Source of the DNA: Candolleomyces eurysporus
Lineage: Eukaryota; Basidiomycota; Agaricomycetes; Agaricales; Psathyrellaceae
Assembly: GCA_027579435.1 (NCBI GenBank)
Contig: JANBPK010001060.1
Location: 18,445 to 82,444, forward strand
DNA length: 64,000 nucleotides
Reading direction: 5' to 3'
Positions within the stretch are counted from its first letter, which is position 1, and each line of letters begins with the position of its first letter. Under the pieces are notes generated by a model, which worked only from the letters and a program-made list of their open reading frames with translations, was not told the DNA's origin and made no database searches. This document shows positions 11,340 to 24,247 of the stretch, one piece after another. A program made the position numbers and the translations under genes.

Positions 11340-12780
11340 AAACTCATTATAATGCCTGGTGCACAGGGTCAGGATTCCGTGATAGGTGAAAGCCTTTTCC
11401 CTTTCTCTCGAGTTTTGGCAGCGCATCGAAGCATGATCTTCGATCGTCGCGGTTGACTGCTCTCCAACAGGCCGTGTTCGCGCTTCTCGGGTTTTGTGAA
11501 ATATTTGCTTGAGCTCCTCAAGCGACTAAGAGCAACAAAGCTAAGGACATGGTGACATATCGATAGGACGGATACGAGTATACCGGGATGAACACACTGA
11601 CATCTCAATCTCGATCTCGCGAGACCCAGGCAACCGGAGCAAAGATTCAGGAGGTTTGAGTGAGTGAAGACTGTTGACTCCGCAACTACCCTTCATCCCT
11701 TCCGAGTCCTGACACTTGAATTCCGTCCCATTTTCCCTGGCCTATCGCTCTTCTACTCATGTATGCGGTGCTTCGACGCACGTCTCTCTCCATCCCCTGA
11801 ATCAACACATAACCTACAACTCGGTGACCATCACTTGTGCAACCTCCAGATTCGCCTGGATAAGCAACACTTTGGTCAGTACATCTGCGTCACTACCGGG
11901 CCTCTCTTTTATTGGGAAAGATATCTTTGGCAGAAAACGATGAACTGCTGAGATGGAAATTGGTTCGAGTAGGCAATGGACGTAAGGCGGCATCGAACAA
12001 AAGTGTTAGGGAACGACGAGTGTGCTCCGAGCTGGGACATTCAACCCAACCCGGGCCACCGGAGCGCAAAAGCAACATTGATATTGCTCTCAGCCCTTGA
12101 GATTTATTCTCGGCTATGTCTGGGAATTGGCTAAATAGACGAGGGCGAGAGTACGGTGCCATGGAGGGTGGTGAAAGCTGATGACGCGGAAAACGGATTC
12201 CTGTCCCATCAATGACGAACGAGTATGCGAGCAGGCAGGCACGTATCCCAGGGATGTGGATGCAAGAGGCGGAAGGGTAAAGGGTTTGATCCAACTAACC
12301 TGGGAGGACGGTCGCTGATTATCGTCTTGCTCGATTGCGATGTAATACGGGAGGTTGGAGCTTCGGTTGACAAGGTCAATAGCCATCGACGCGGCCTGCG
12401 GGCAGAGCTGAAATGAAGGAGCGATGAGATCTGCAAAGAAAAAAGGTCAGCGATGAAATTTGAATGGAAGAGATAGTTTTAATGACTGATGAGCGTACTA
12501 GACCCACACACGAATCACCGGACAGGTAAAGATTGCTCCAAGGACCAATTGAAACTATCCCAGGTATACAGTGCACAAAGTCCAGCCCAACTGTCCGAGT
12601 ACGAGTACGAGCGTGCGGGAGTTGGTTGGCTGACGAGTCTGGAGAGGCAAGGAAACTCGAAATGCCAAAGGGGAGCAGGTTATGCATACCGACTTGATAT
12701 CAACCACGAAGCTAGATTCTTATTTAGAAAAATCGTCTGGCAAGAGTTAGCGTAAGGAAAATGATATTGTTCCGTCTTTG
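11340..12780 (-). repeat. T segment, left copy
   Basis: This ~1.4 kb segment occurs three times: here, and in the opposite orientation at about 47340-48900 and 58640-60060. Shared landmarks are CGCAACCTGCTCCCCTTTGG-like sequence near one end, TTGATCCAAATAATCTGGG-like sequence in the middle and GGAAAGATATCTTTGGCAG-like sequence near the other end. Short frames such as one reading IIVLPDCDVIGE or IDGTGTRFPRHP recur between copies, but none stays open over the whole segment. I do not recognise a protein. It could be a decayed gene or a non-coding passenger. Confidence 0.6.
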
Positions 12781-12889
12781 TTTGGCGTCGAGCGGTGTTG
12801 CTAAACAGCCGGGCTACGACTCCGACTACTTGTTCAAGTTGGCTCTAATCAACTGGCGGTCCTGGCCACTCGTCTTTAGCCTCTTGCTC

Positions 12890-13010
12890 ACATTTTTTAA
12901 TAGAACCCCTCAGAGTTAACCGCTCCTTCACGCCTGATCTCGCAATTCCCATCTCCAAGTTGGCGAGAGGTGAAAAAGAACGACCAGCATCCGACGCTTT
13001 CCCCCTAATC
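12890..13010 (+). pseudogene. Aconitase remnant G (short fragment)
   Basis: A short stretch reads PLRVNRSFTPDLAIPISKLA and, after a shift, KKND. This is the same aconitase segment seen at the start of remnants A and B. Only this ~110-bp piece is present, between the T and U segments. Confidence 0.6.
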
Positions 13011-13089
13011 GTGAAACTTTTCCGTATCAACTTAAGTAGTTACTCGCTCAGACTTGATTAACTGGAAGTCTGCAAATTAGTTCGTCAGC

Positions 13090-13690
13090 GGATGGACCAA
13101 AGTCAAGACTTGGGGTTCAGGGCGGAATTTTGTCCAACTGTCTGCTCTCCTTCGTTAACGGTGAGCATCTCTTTATACCTATGTATTGATTTCATACATT
13201 ATGAGGCCTCACTGATATTGTCATGGCTATGTAGATTCTTTTTGCAATCAGCGGTGCTGTCCAGCTCAACTGGAAGCCCATTCCACTTTCACCTCAAGCT
13301 GTCCCGACACTCTGCTCTCCGGTTAGAGCCTCGGGGGTGGAAAGCACGCTCGCTCTGATCGAGATCGAGTGCGGCAGCTTCGTATCATCTGGGTCAGCTT
13401 TTCCCAACGGGACTGAGCTTGTTAATAATGTAATTATTCTGCACGAGATCAACAAGCCAACTACCTCGAACCCATTGTCGTTGGCATCGACTAATGACAC
13501 ACGACGACATGCACCAGCCCAGTCGGCTACACTGCCGCGACCACTGGCCATGTTACCCCGAAGCCCGGTCAAGAGGAGTGTAAAGGCTGGTGACGGGTGT
13601 CTGGGCGATATCTCGAGCCCGTGTGGATGGCGAGATAGGCAGGGGACCTGTCTACGACGCTCGATTTGTTGAACACATCCTTTGATCGCG
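13090..13690 (+). pseudogene. U segment: possible small-protein remnant, left copy
   Basis: Together with about 46930-47300 on the other strand this forms a conserved pair. Both contain a putative intron (about 13160-13234 here) followed by a frame with LFAI, PIPL.PQAVP and IECGSFVSSGSAFPNGTELV. The shared protein-level pattern and the hydrophobic start suggest a small, possibly secreted protein. However, the first exon is out of frame with the second in at least one copy, and I recognise no family. Treated as a remnant. Confidence 0.3.
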
Positions 13691-13699
13691 AGTTATAGC

Positions 13700-14730
13700 C
13701 CTGTCTAGCCTTCCTGCATGATTCCCCCTCTCTTCTCGGCCTCTCCCTTCATTGCATATCCCGCCCTACTGGTACCCCATTCTCCTCCAAGTAAGGCCCC
13801 CCTAGGGGGCCTTTGGTGCCTATCTATCCGTTGAATTCATATTCATCGTGCTCAATAATATGATGTTAGGGATGTCTTCGTCTTGTTGGAAGAAAGAAAC
13901 CTCATCCGAAAATCGGGGACTCTCGGGTGAATAACCTCTGTTTTCCATCCTTGAGTTGATGTCGAGCGGAGGTGCTTGATTTTACAGTCGCTGCTACGAT
14001 CTCAATTGTCGTCCGATCCACTTCAACGGATTCCACTCACTGTGGCGCGGTCATGTCTTTCTCAGTATTTAAGAAATCCGTCAGGTGTGTTCCTTTGTTT
14101 TCTTCATCCATCCACTTTTATTCCGTTTCCTCTGCGTTTTGATTTGTTCCAGCTTTGTCCCGCGACTCTCCTCGGCTGCCCATCCTTGCTCTTGCGCCCG
14201 TTTGCTGTCTGCAGGCTACGAAGAATTAATATTGCAGTCGTAGGAGTGTTGGTATCTTTATCAATCTTTCTGACCAATCTATCGAGTCTTGGAAGTCTAA
14301 ATTGGGGAGCTCCCTGTGCTCAGCTGTCGGGAAGGGGTTGGAGAGCACCCAAGACTGGAGTCCAGATGGCCATGCAGTACTCAACTTGTTATGGGGCATT
14401 ATCTTGCTTGGGGACAACGGCCGAGCGGAGTGTCCGTTTTCATTTCCATGCTCATATTGAGCCGTTGACATGTTGAAAGTGGTGAGGGACGCAGCTTCAA
14501 TATGCAACCGTTCACAGTGTACATGTCATGGCTGACGACAACGTAATACTAGTATGGATAGCATTTCACTGGATTATTGGCGTCTATCGAATATCACCGC
14601 CCTATCTCAATCTGGCCGCTTGGCAACGGATGCCGCGTGCCTAACTCCTGTCAAGGGTTAGCCTGCGAGATTTACTTCTTGCTTTCCTCCCCTCAACAGC
14701 TTGCTAGGTTCCCCCTCCCACCCTCGCACG
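13700..14730. promoter_or_regulatory. NLR3 upstream region (V segment)
   Basis: About 1 kb without a gene. Pieces at 13860-14480 are inverted relatives of 46050-46600 upstream of NLR6, for example an AATTAATATTGC block at 14226. It probably holds the NLR3 promoter, though no clear TATA box stands out. A ~65-bp piece at 13729-13790 is in the unexpected orientation relative to its right-arm partner. Confidence 0.4.
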
Positions 14731-17700
14731 ATGCCTCCCGGGTCCACAAAGCCCAATCTTCTGGGCCGCCTCTCATCATTTGTCAAGGGACGCAAAGGCA
14801 AGTCTGCTGTTAAGCATCCCCAACTCTCGGACGAAGCTGCCAATACGAACGCTGTGCCGTTACCAGCCCAGGATCCCTCAACACCATCCACTCTGCTTAC
14901 CCCTGCGAACGACCCCACAACGCTGAGTGTTCAAGCTTCCATGTCTCGGCCATCAAAGCATCCGGCTACGAACGAAAGCAATCACAACCCTATCGCATCT
15001 CCGCCCGCTACAACAAATGATATCTATCTCGTAGCGTCCACCTCCACCCCAACTATTCAAAGTCCAATCTCCCAGTCATCAATCGGCCCCACTGCGAGCG
15101 GAAGCGAAGTCGAAACATCGCACGATCCTCGAGACCGATTGCCATTTTCTCATTCTTCTCCAGGGCCACCGCCGATATCCTTCTTTGGGGGTGCACATGA
15201 TTTTAAAATGAGGGACTTGATAAATGCAAATCACGTTAATGTATTCAACGAAGCAGGGACGCAACAGATTGCTCTCGAAATTGGTATGTGAGCAGTTGAA
15301 GTCGACGAATCAATAGATGTAACTGACAGGTTACAATATCAGGACGAACACGGCTGGGTGCACTTCCAAAGCATCCAGACATGAGTGGGAAGTGGGACGA
15401 GTACATACCTAACAGTCGGAAGCCAGATGTTGACAATTTATGCGAGCGAGAATCAAGCTCGGCCGTCCTCGTCTTGTGCGTTCATGGACCAGCTGGTATT
15501 GGGAAATCCACTCTCGCTGGCCATCTCAGAGACAAGTTTCGCTCAGCTGGTCGGCTGGCTGCCTCTGTTTTCCTAGGCCTCGCTCGGACAGAAACGCTGG
15601 GGCCCGAGACAATCATCAAGATGATAGCTCACGAGATCGGGTGTATTCATCCTCGAGCGATCCCGAAGATTGCGGAGGCGATGGATCAATGTCATGGGAC
15701 CTCAGTGGAAAACCACCTCCAGAAATACATCCTCGAGCCGTTGCGGTCACTTGGCCACCCGCAACCGCTCATCATCATTATGGATGCAATGGACGAATGG
15801 CGAGATCATCCAACGTTCATCAAGGCGCTCGCTCTCCTTAACTCGGAAAGTTCTGTCGTCAAATTCATCCTCACGGATCGTTTGAACCCGTGCGCTTCCC
15901 GCTTACCTGGTATTGAAAAGGTCTCAATCTACACGTATGCCCTCGGCCCAATTTCGAAGGAGGTAATCAAGATGTATTTTCACAGATATCTAGGGATGGT
16001 TCCGTGGGTGGATGGGCGGAAGGCTAGCTGTGCAGATGTCGAGAAGCTCACGGAGCTTTCAGGCGGACTTCCAGTATGGGCATCAACTGTGATTGCAGTT
16101 CTTTCTTACTCATTCAGCGAGTCCCCACCGCACGAAATTCTCGCAGATATAGTCGGAAATCGGCGGCAAGTTGGCGGTAGTGACGGGCTTAGCGACTTGT
16201 ATCGCAATGCGCTCGAGCGCCTTTTCCCTTCTTCCGATGCCCGGAAGTATTTTCGACGGCATATGGGGGCAACTGCGGTCCTCCAGGAACCACTTTCTCT
16301 CGAAGACTTTTCCACGCTTACAGGAATCCCGTCCCATCTCATAAAAAAGATTCAGTTCCCTCTCTCCGCTCTCCAGACACGATCCCCTCTCCCCGGCTCA
16401 GAAAGGATGATCCATCCGGCAACAACACTCTTCCATCTATCATTTCTCGAGTATATCCAGGCACCAACAACGGACACCTCTTTCGCCATCTCCACCTTCG
16501 ATTCCCACTCTGCGATAGGCTTGAATTGTCTCAAGCAAATTCCCATCTTCCTGCGTTCTTCCCTGCACAACAACTCCCCCCTTCGTCCCCTCCAGCATTA
16601 CGCTGTGAAGTACTGGCCGCACCATGTATTCAACGGGACCCCACGCTTGAACAACGAATGGGTGCAGACAGAACATTATTCGACACTGCAAATGATCCCT
16701 AACACCCATGGACGATGGGCAACATTGCTTCTCAAGGGCTTACTGACCGGGGAGGCTGACCCAACATTGGAGGATGTTCGCGGGCAGGACGGGATGGCAT
16801 TGACTCTGAGGAATGTGGCACGCCGGCTGGGCGAAACTGGCGGAGATCATTGGGGATTCCAGGTGGCTTGTTTAGAGGTTGCTGTAAGGATTGAGGGTGG
16901 TGATGCGGAGGGATGGTCACAGCTAGGGAGGTGCTACCATGCAAGGGGTAAGCATACAGGTAACCTCCAGATGCATGAGAAGGCTGTCGTGGTCTTTCGA
17001 CATGCATTACGTCTCCGGCCAGACACACACCCCAGTCGTGGAGAAACACTCGACGACATTGCTACTGGACTCTGGTCGTGTTACCAGCAGAACGGAGATA
17101 GCGACGTCCTCAACGAAGCCATTTCATGTTCCCGCATGGCGCTCACACTCAGTCCGACACCCCACCCAGCTCGTGGCAGTTATCTCAACAATCTCGCCGG
17201 TGTTCTCAGGGAATTTTATCATCGCAATGGCAGCCTCGAAGCATTGAATGAGGCCATTTCGCTGGCTCGTGAAGCTCTCGAACTCCGCCCTGTACCCCAT
17301 CCAGATCACCCCAAGTCGCTCAGCAACCTTGCCAGGATTCTCATATCTCTTTACGAGCACAATGGAGACATCGAAGCACTGAACAAGGCCATTTCACTGG
17401 ATCGCGATGCACTGGCACTCCGCCCTGTACCCCACCCAGACCGCTCCAAGTCGCTCAACAGCCTTGCTGGTGCTCTTCAGTCTCTTTATGAATGTAATCG
17501 GGACATCGATGGACTGAATGAGGCCATTTCCCTGCATCGCGAAGCTCTCGCACTCCGCCCTGCACCCCACCCAGATCGCTCCTTGTCACTCTACAGCCTT
17601 GCTAATGCTCTTGATAATCTTCATGAGTGCAATGGTGACATCAGGGCATTGAACGAGGCTATTTCACTCCATCGCGAAGCGCTTGGGCTGCGCCCTGCAC

Positions 17701-18089
17701 CCCACCCAGATCGCCCCATTTCGCTTAATTATCTTGCTCGCTGTCTCCATGCTCTTTATCAGCACAACAAAGATATTGGGACCCTGAACGAGTGCATTTC
17801 GCTGGGTCGTGAGGGGCTGGCACTTCGTCCTGCACGTCACCGACTTCGACATGCAATTCTCAATATTCTCACTAATGCATATCTATCCCAATTTGAGCAG
17901 GATGGAGCTGTGGAAGTTCTTGATGAAGTCATCTCGCTGGGCCGTGAAGTGTTGGCCTTCTGCCCTCCTCGATACAGGGTATCTGCTGCCAAACATCTTG
18001 TGTGGCTTCTCAAAAAGTGGCGGGACGTTACTGGAGATGACCGAGATTGTGGAGAAATCAAAGATTTGCAGGCGGAATTGGCTGCATGA
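14731..18089 (+). CDS. NLR3: NACHT-TPR protein, two exons
   Basis: Exon 1 (14731-15283) starts MPPGSTKPNLLGRLSSFVKG, the same N-terminal type as NLR6. The intron is 15284-15342 (GTATGT...ATCAG, 59 bp). A nearer AG at 15328-15329 would break the frame. Exon 2 is 15343-18089. Predicted length is 1099 aa. Motifs: PISFFGGAHDFKMRD at the end of exon 1, Walker A GPAGIGKST, Walker B IIIMDAMDE, KFILTDR, SGGLPVWAS, YWPHHVF, and about nine 45-residue repeats up to the terminal LQAELAA. No N bases or stops. Expected role: STAND-type intracellular receptor with a TPR sensor; the N-terminal 197 residues match no effector domain I know. Confidence 0.92.
16960..18000 (+). repeat. TPR-coding tandem repeats of NLR3 (135-bp period)
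   Basis: Successive copies of the PHPDR-coding block lie exactly 135 bp apart (for example 17436 and 17571), giving 45-residue repeats with consensus SLxNLANAL...NGDIxALNEAISLHREAL. That is longer than the canonical 34-residue TPR. The same number and length of repeats appear in NLR1, 2, 4, 6 and 7. Confidence 0.85.
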
Positions 18090-18850
18090 GGTCTGCATCC
18101 GAGTCGGAAGAAAACTTGGGGGCTTCGATGACAGACCTATTTGCTTTGTTCGAGGTAGCATCCGCCTCAGAGTAGCGGTAGAAAAGTGATATTGACTAGG
18201 CTACGTATTTACGCGATCTTATCGATGCATTGATGTAGTTGTATCAATCATACTCAGCATGTGCATGAATTGCAGAATGGGTAATTCTCCCCGCCCATAC
18301 AACTTCGCTCTCCTTCAATGCAACTTCAATCTCTTGCTGAACCTCAGAAAGGCTTCAGCTTGCTTGGCGCGGACATGGAAGGCGAGCACGAAGCTCAGCT
18401 ACAAGCCGAGAGGGGGATCGTTGAGTTACATCACCGCTAGCTGGGAAGGGATCAATATACAAGATCAGCTGTGTAGCACGAGAGAAGGGACGAAACTCGA
18501 TGAAGATATAAAAGCGTGAATGGCGTTATTTTATCAGAACAGTCCACAAAGCCCACCAATACTATCCGATCACCCATCTTGACTGTTCAAGACCTCTGCG
18601 AGTCGCGGCAGAGATAAATGAGCCTGGGTCAAAAAATTGGCACAGGACCATCATTGACGGTCGCTGAACCTTTCAAAGCCAATCAGTCGCATGAGCTGGG
18701 CTGCAATCGGTAGACCCGGGGACGCAGTTCCGGTTGGCCTTGGGAGCATACAACTGCAAATATTGCCTACCAAGCAGTTCGCTCCGTCACTCTTATTCGC
18801 TCTCGGGGTTTCGTTGTTGCTACTGGACCTGACCTTGCTCACCGTCAAGG
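18090..18850. other. NLR3 3' flank and aconitase 5' flank
   Basis: No gene. 18250-18310 resembles the R1 start. 18350-18530 matches the reverse strand of 51240-51400. 18600-18760 matches 3870-4050. A TATATAAAAG-like sequence is present near 18505, but no transcript can be assigned to it. Confidence 0.45.
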
Positions 18851-19970
18851 GTAGAACCCCCTTGCACTCGATCTTGCAAACTCCCCCCTCCAAGACGCTG
18901 ATGAAGCAAGACTGGCCTGAGGGTGTTCAAGTCTGTCTCTTGGCACCGTGCCTCCGTCGTTAAGTAAGCGAAGGCATAAGGCCTCGATTTTTCAACATTG
19001 CTCGTAAAAGTCAGATTGCGGACTTCGGCGATCGTTCTCACTAACGCCTGCGGTCCTTGCATTGGCTGGGTTAAGATGTCAAGAAAGGCGAGAAGAACAC
19101 GAGTGCGTCGTCCTTGTACTCAGACTACTATCCAATCTCTCTTGCTGACCTGTGGTTCAGTCGTCCCTTCCCACAAGCGTAACCTCACCGGTCGTAACAA
19201 CGCTAAGACCGCCACCTACACCTTCATCGCATTCCCCGAAATCACCACCGCTTTGGTTCACCTCCTTCACGGACAGCTGATGGCAAGCTCTTCAAGTTCG
19301 AGGTCCCCTGTGGTCTTCTCCAGCTTTTCCAACCCTGGGCTGGCGCACCCACCAACCTCCCAATTCTCATGAAAATCAAGGGCAAGCACACAACCGATCA
19401 TGTCCCTGCCGGTGGCCCTGGTTGAAGTACCGTGGACATCCCAATGACATCTCTCGTTATTATCATTTCACTGATCTCGTAGTTAGCTGCTAACCCTTTT
19501 ACAGAGAACCGCATGATTGGTGCTATCGGCTTCAAGAGCAACAACGCCAAGAACCAGAGCACTGCCGAGTACGGCGGAATTCCGAGTCCTCAAACCGCTG
19601 CCTATCACATACTGTGACTGTGGCATCAAGTGGGTCATCATCGCCTCACCGGTGACCACAATTACGGCGAAGATTCTTCCCATGACCACGCTGCTTTCGA
19701 GCCCCGATTCCTTGGTGGTCTCGCCATCATCAACTACCCGCACCTTCGCTCATATTCGCGAGACCAATGTGAAGAGGTGGGGTGCACTTGCTTCACTATC
19801 GTTGACCCTACCGGCTACGACAAGGTTCCGCCGAACGACAAGATTGACATTGTCGGCTTGGACACTTCGCTCCTGGCAAGAACTTGACCTTCGTCGCCAA
19901 GTACTAGGACAGTACCTTCAACGAAGGCCAGATCGAACGTTACAAGGCAGGCTCTGCACTCAATTGATGG
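18850..19970 (+). pseudogene. Aconitase remnant B
   Basis: It carries the same landmarks as remnant A, again in mixed frames: KQDWPEG (about 18903), VLTNACGPC (about 19036-19062), a VKKGEKNT-like stretch as KKGEKNTS (about 19080-19100), RNLTGRNNAKTATYTF (about 19181-19230), NRMIGAI (about 19508), DHNYGEDSSHDHAA (about 19655), GYDKVPPNDKIDI (about 19817) and TFNEGQIERYKAGSALN (about 19916-19966). Stops and shifts separate the parts. It lies 1 kb upstream of NLR4 on the same strand, mirroring remnant A and NLR2. Confidence 0.8.
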
Positions 19971-20927
19971 TTGCGGTCGCCTCTGCCCGTAACAGTGTCC
20001 GTCTTCTTCGCTATTGCGTGATAACGAGGGACGTTCTGTCTCCCGAGTCGGGTGAGTCGGGTCATCTACCGGCAGGCCAGAAGGATTGAATATGGCCTCC
20101 TACATGTGAGCATTCCAATTTCCGTTCTCCAGTTTCTTGTTCAGCACCTTACGTATCAAGAAATGAACATCGGTTTGGAACTACTTATGACCATTGAATT
20201 CTTTGAGTCACACAACCTGAACAGGCATAAAGCGCGGTTACTAGTAAAGATTTATTGCTATTCCCTCACATGTATTTCCTAACTCTTCCTAACTTTGTTT
20301 TGCCTCTGCCTTGGCGCTGATTTCGTTGGGTTGAACTCGGGACGCAGACGCCTCGATCTAGCTCAGGGAATCCGCCGTTGGGGCTCGGTGGTTTTTTGGT
20401 GAGTCTTTGTCTCCTAATCCGTTAAACAGTGCAGGCAGTTTTGAGGCTAGCAAGTTCCTCTTTGAAAAATGGAAGTGTATCAAGACTCGACGCAGGAGGA
20501 AAGGTTACTGATGCACACGTGTGGAACGCCTAGGTCGGAGAGGTGTCCGAATCTCAAGAACAGGCTGGAACCGAGATGATTGCAGTGCTCAAGCTGTGTG
20601 CTTGAGGACAAAAACGGAACCATGTTCGACGTACTCCCGCATTCTCATTCTCATGCCGAGTCCACCTTTGACGATCCGATGCGCCGAAGGGACCCTACTT
20701 TGATCGTATGTGATCAATTACACTGCATATGCAACGACTGGCGACGATATGGTATGCATAGCATTTCCCGTGGGCGCCTGTCCGAATCAAATGCCACAGC
20801 ATCCTCTTATCGGCCGTCTGCGCATGGATGAGGTATGCCTACCCGTGTCAACGGTTGTTTTGCGAAGGTCCACCGTTTGCTTCCCCCCCTTACTGACCTC
20901 CCGGTGATTTCCCTTCATCCTCCCACA
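19971..20927. other. NLR4 upstream region
   Basis: Matches 5430-6771 before NLR2 but is shorter: the CT tract is missing, while the W segment (20300-20420) is present. The last ~200 bases before the ATG are nearly the same as before NLR2 and probably hold the shared promoter. No gene is seen. Confidence 0.5.
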
Positions 20928-23900
20928 ATGCTCCGTCTTATGGCCCGTCTCTCCACGGTTGTCAACCAACTCGTTGGCGAAATTGCGAACACAGGTTCTG
21001 AGCCACTACCCCCTTACGATTCCTCGACATCACCTATCGCGCTCCCCCGTACGAAGAACCCCACAGCATTAGGCGCTCGAGTTCCCACTTCTCAGATGAC
21101 AATGCAGTCCTCTGCGGACGAACGCCAACAAGTAGAATCCTTGCGCCCTACCGCAAACGCTGCCTGCCCCGCAGCTTCCACCTCCGCCCCGATGACTCGA
21201 GGCCCCATCTGTCAGTCGCGAACCCGCCTCACTGCGGGCGGCAGCAAGGTCAAATTTTCGCACAATCCTCAGGACCAATTTCCATCTTCCCATTCTCAGG
21301 TACCTTCTCTGGCGGGGCCACAGCCGATATCTTTCTTTGAGGGTGCACATGATTTTCGAATGAGGGACGTCATAAATCACGTCAGTATATTCAACCAAGT
21401 GGGGGCACGACAGAATCCTCTTGAAATTGGTACGTGAACAGTTGAGTTCTGAATATTGACGGAAATCACTGACAGGGTACCGAGTCAGAACGAGGACGCC
21501 TGGGTGCACTTCCAAAGCATCCAGATATGAGTGGGAAGCGGGTCGAGTACCTACCCAACAGTCGGAAGCCAGACGTTGACAAGCTATGTGAGCAAGAATC
21601 AAGTTCGACCGACCTCGTCCTGTGCATCCATGGGCCGGCTGGGATCGGGAAATCCACTCTCGCTGGCCACCTCTCAGACCTGTTTCGTGCAGCTGGTCGG
21701 TTGGCTGCCTCTGTTTTCCTGGGCGCTATTCGAGCAGAATTGTCGGGGCCCGAGACGATCATTAAGATGATAGCTCACGAAATCGGATGGATTCATCCTC
21801 GAGCGATCCCGAAGATTGTGGAGGCGATGGATCAATGTCACGGCACCTCGTTGGAAAACCACCTCAAGAAGTACATCCTCGAACCGTTGCGGTCACTCGG
21901 CCATCCGCAGCCGCTCATCATCATCATGGATGCCATGGACGAATGGCGAGATCATCCGATATTCATCAAGGCCCTTGCCCGCCTCAACTCGGAAAGCTCT
22001 ATCGTCAAATTCATCCTAACAGATCGTCTGAACCTACGCGCTTCCCGCTTACCCGGTATCGACGAGGTCTCGATTTACACGTACACCCTTGGCCCAATTT
22101 CGAAGGAGGTGATCAAGGCGTATTTTCACAAATATCTGGGGACGGTTTCGTGGGTGGATGGGCGGAAAGCTAGCTCTGCAGACGTGGAGAAGCTAACAGA
22201 GCTTTCGGGCGGACTTCCAGTATGGGCGTCGACAGTGATTGCGTTGCTCTTGCACTCATTCAGCGAGTCGCCGCCGCACGAAATCCTCGCAGAAATAGTC
22301 GGAAGTCGGCGCCAAGTCGGTGGTAGTGATGGGCTCGGCGAGCTGTATAGCAATGCCCTTAGGCGTCTTTTCCCATCCGAGGATGCCCAGAATTATTTTC
22401 GACGGCTTATGGGGGCGGCTATTGTCCTCAAGGAACCACTCCCTCTAGTAGAGTTTTCCACACTCGCGGGAATCCGCCCCCATCTTATAAGCAAGATTCG
22501 ATTCGCTCTTTCTGCTCTCCAGACACGATCCCCTCCCCCCGGCTCCGAAAAGATGATCCATCCAGCAATGACGCTCTTCCATCTATCCTTTCTTGAATAT
22601 GTCCAGGCACCAGGGACAGAAATCGCTTTCGCCGTCTCCGCTTTTGATTCCCACTCTGCGATAGGCTTGACCTGCCTCGAGCAACTTGCCATCCTGCCAC
22701 CTTCTTCCCCGCACAGTAACTCTCCTCTTCGTGGCCTTCAACACTATGCTGTGAAGTACTGGCCGCACCATGTGTTCAACGGAACACCACGCTCGAACGA
22801 CCAATGGTTACAGACGGAACATTGTTTGGCATTGCAAAGGATCCCTGACTTCCGTGGGCGATGGGCGGCAGTATTTATCAAAGGCCTGATGCCCGGGGAG
22901 GTTGATTCGATGCTGCAGGATGTCAAAGAGGGGGACGGTATGGTATCAACTCTGAGGGATGTGGCCTGTCGGCTGGGCAAAGCTGGCGGGGATCACTGGG
23001 GATTTCAGGTGGCCTGTCTCGAGGTTTCTGTAAGGATTGATGATGATGATGCAATGGGATGGTCAGAACTAGGGGAGTGCTACGGTGCAAGCGGTCGTCG
23101 GACAGGTAACCTCCAGAGGCACGAGGAGGCTGTAGTGGCCTTTCGCCACGCCTTACATCTCCGGCCAGAGCCACATCCCAGTCGCGGAGAATCACTCAAC
23201 GATGTTGCTATCGGGCTCTGGTCATGTTACCGACAGAACGGAGATGGCGACATCCTCAGCGAAGCAATATCATGTTCCCGCATGGCACTCACCCTCAGCC
23301 CGGCACCCCACCCAAAGCGTAGCAGGTATCTTAACACTCTCGCCAGCGCTCTCAGTGATTTTTATATCCGCAATGGAGACCTCAAAACATTGAACGAGGT
23401 CATTTCACTGCATCGTGAAACGCTTGCACTGCGTCCTGCACCCCACCCACGTCGCCTCTCTGTGATCAACAGCCTCGCCAGTGATCTCCAATCTCTTTAC
23501 AAGCGTAATAGGGACATTGATGCACTGAACGAGGCTGTTTCACTGAATCGTGATGCACTTGCACTCTGTCCTGCACCCCACCCACTTCGCCCTTCGGTCC
23601 TCGGCAGCCTTTCCAATGCACTCCGATCGCTTCATAAGCGCAACGGGGACATCGATGCATTGGACAAGGTCATTTCCATGCATCGTGAAGCACTTGCACT
23701 CCGCCTTGCACCCCACCCCGATCGCCCCTTGTCGCTCAGCGACCTTGCCAATGCTCTTCGTGATCTTTACTTGTGCAATGGTGGCACCAGCACATTGAAA
23801 GAAGCCATTTCACTGCATCGCGAAGTGCTTGGGCTGCGCCCTGCACCCCACCCAAAGCGCGCTCTCTCGCTCAAAAATCTTACCCTCTGTCTCCATGCTC

Positions 23901-24247
23901 TTTACAAGCACAACGCAGATCGTGATTTTGGGACCCTGACCGAGTGCATTTCACTGGGTCGTGAGGGGCTTGCACTCTGTCCCGCACCCCACACGGATCA
24001 CTGTAAAATACTCCGGGTTCTTGCTCAAGTGTATGTATCCCGGTTTGAGCAGAACGGAGCTGTAGCGGTTCTCGATGAAGCTATCTCGCTGCGTCGGGAA
24101 GTGCTCGTCTTCCGCCCTCCTGGACACAGATACCGGGCAAGTGAGGTTAAGTCTCTTGCGGAGCTTCTCGAAAAGCGACGCGAGGTCACTGGAGATGACC
24201 AAGATGCCAGAGAAATCGAAGCTTTACAGGCGGAATCGGCTGCATGA
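20928..24247 (+). CDS. NLR4: NACHT-TPR protein, two exons
   Basis: Exon 1 is 20928-21429 (starts MLRLMARLSTVVNQLVGE), the intron is 21430-21488 (GTACGT...TCAG, 59 bp) and exon 2 is 21489-24247. Predicted length is 1086 aa. Walker A lysine is near residue 222, followed by Walker B IIIMDAMDE, FILTDR, SGGLPVWAS, YWPHHVF and about nine 45-residue TPR-like repeats. This copy is free of N bases and serves as the reference for the damaged NLR2. Flanks on both sides are shared with NLR2. Expected role as for the family: ligand-triggered STAND NTPase. Confidence 0.93.

Noticed and set aside
16960..18000. Regular 135-bp repeats as a CRISPR or satellite array
   Set aside because: The repeats are in frame and encode TPR-like helices with conserved PHPDR and NEAISL positions; there are no spacers.
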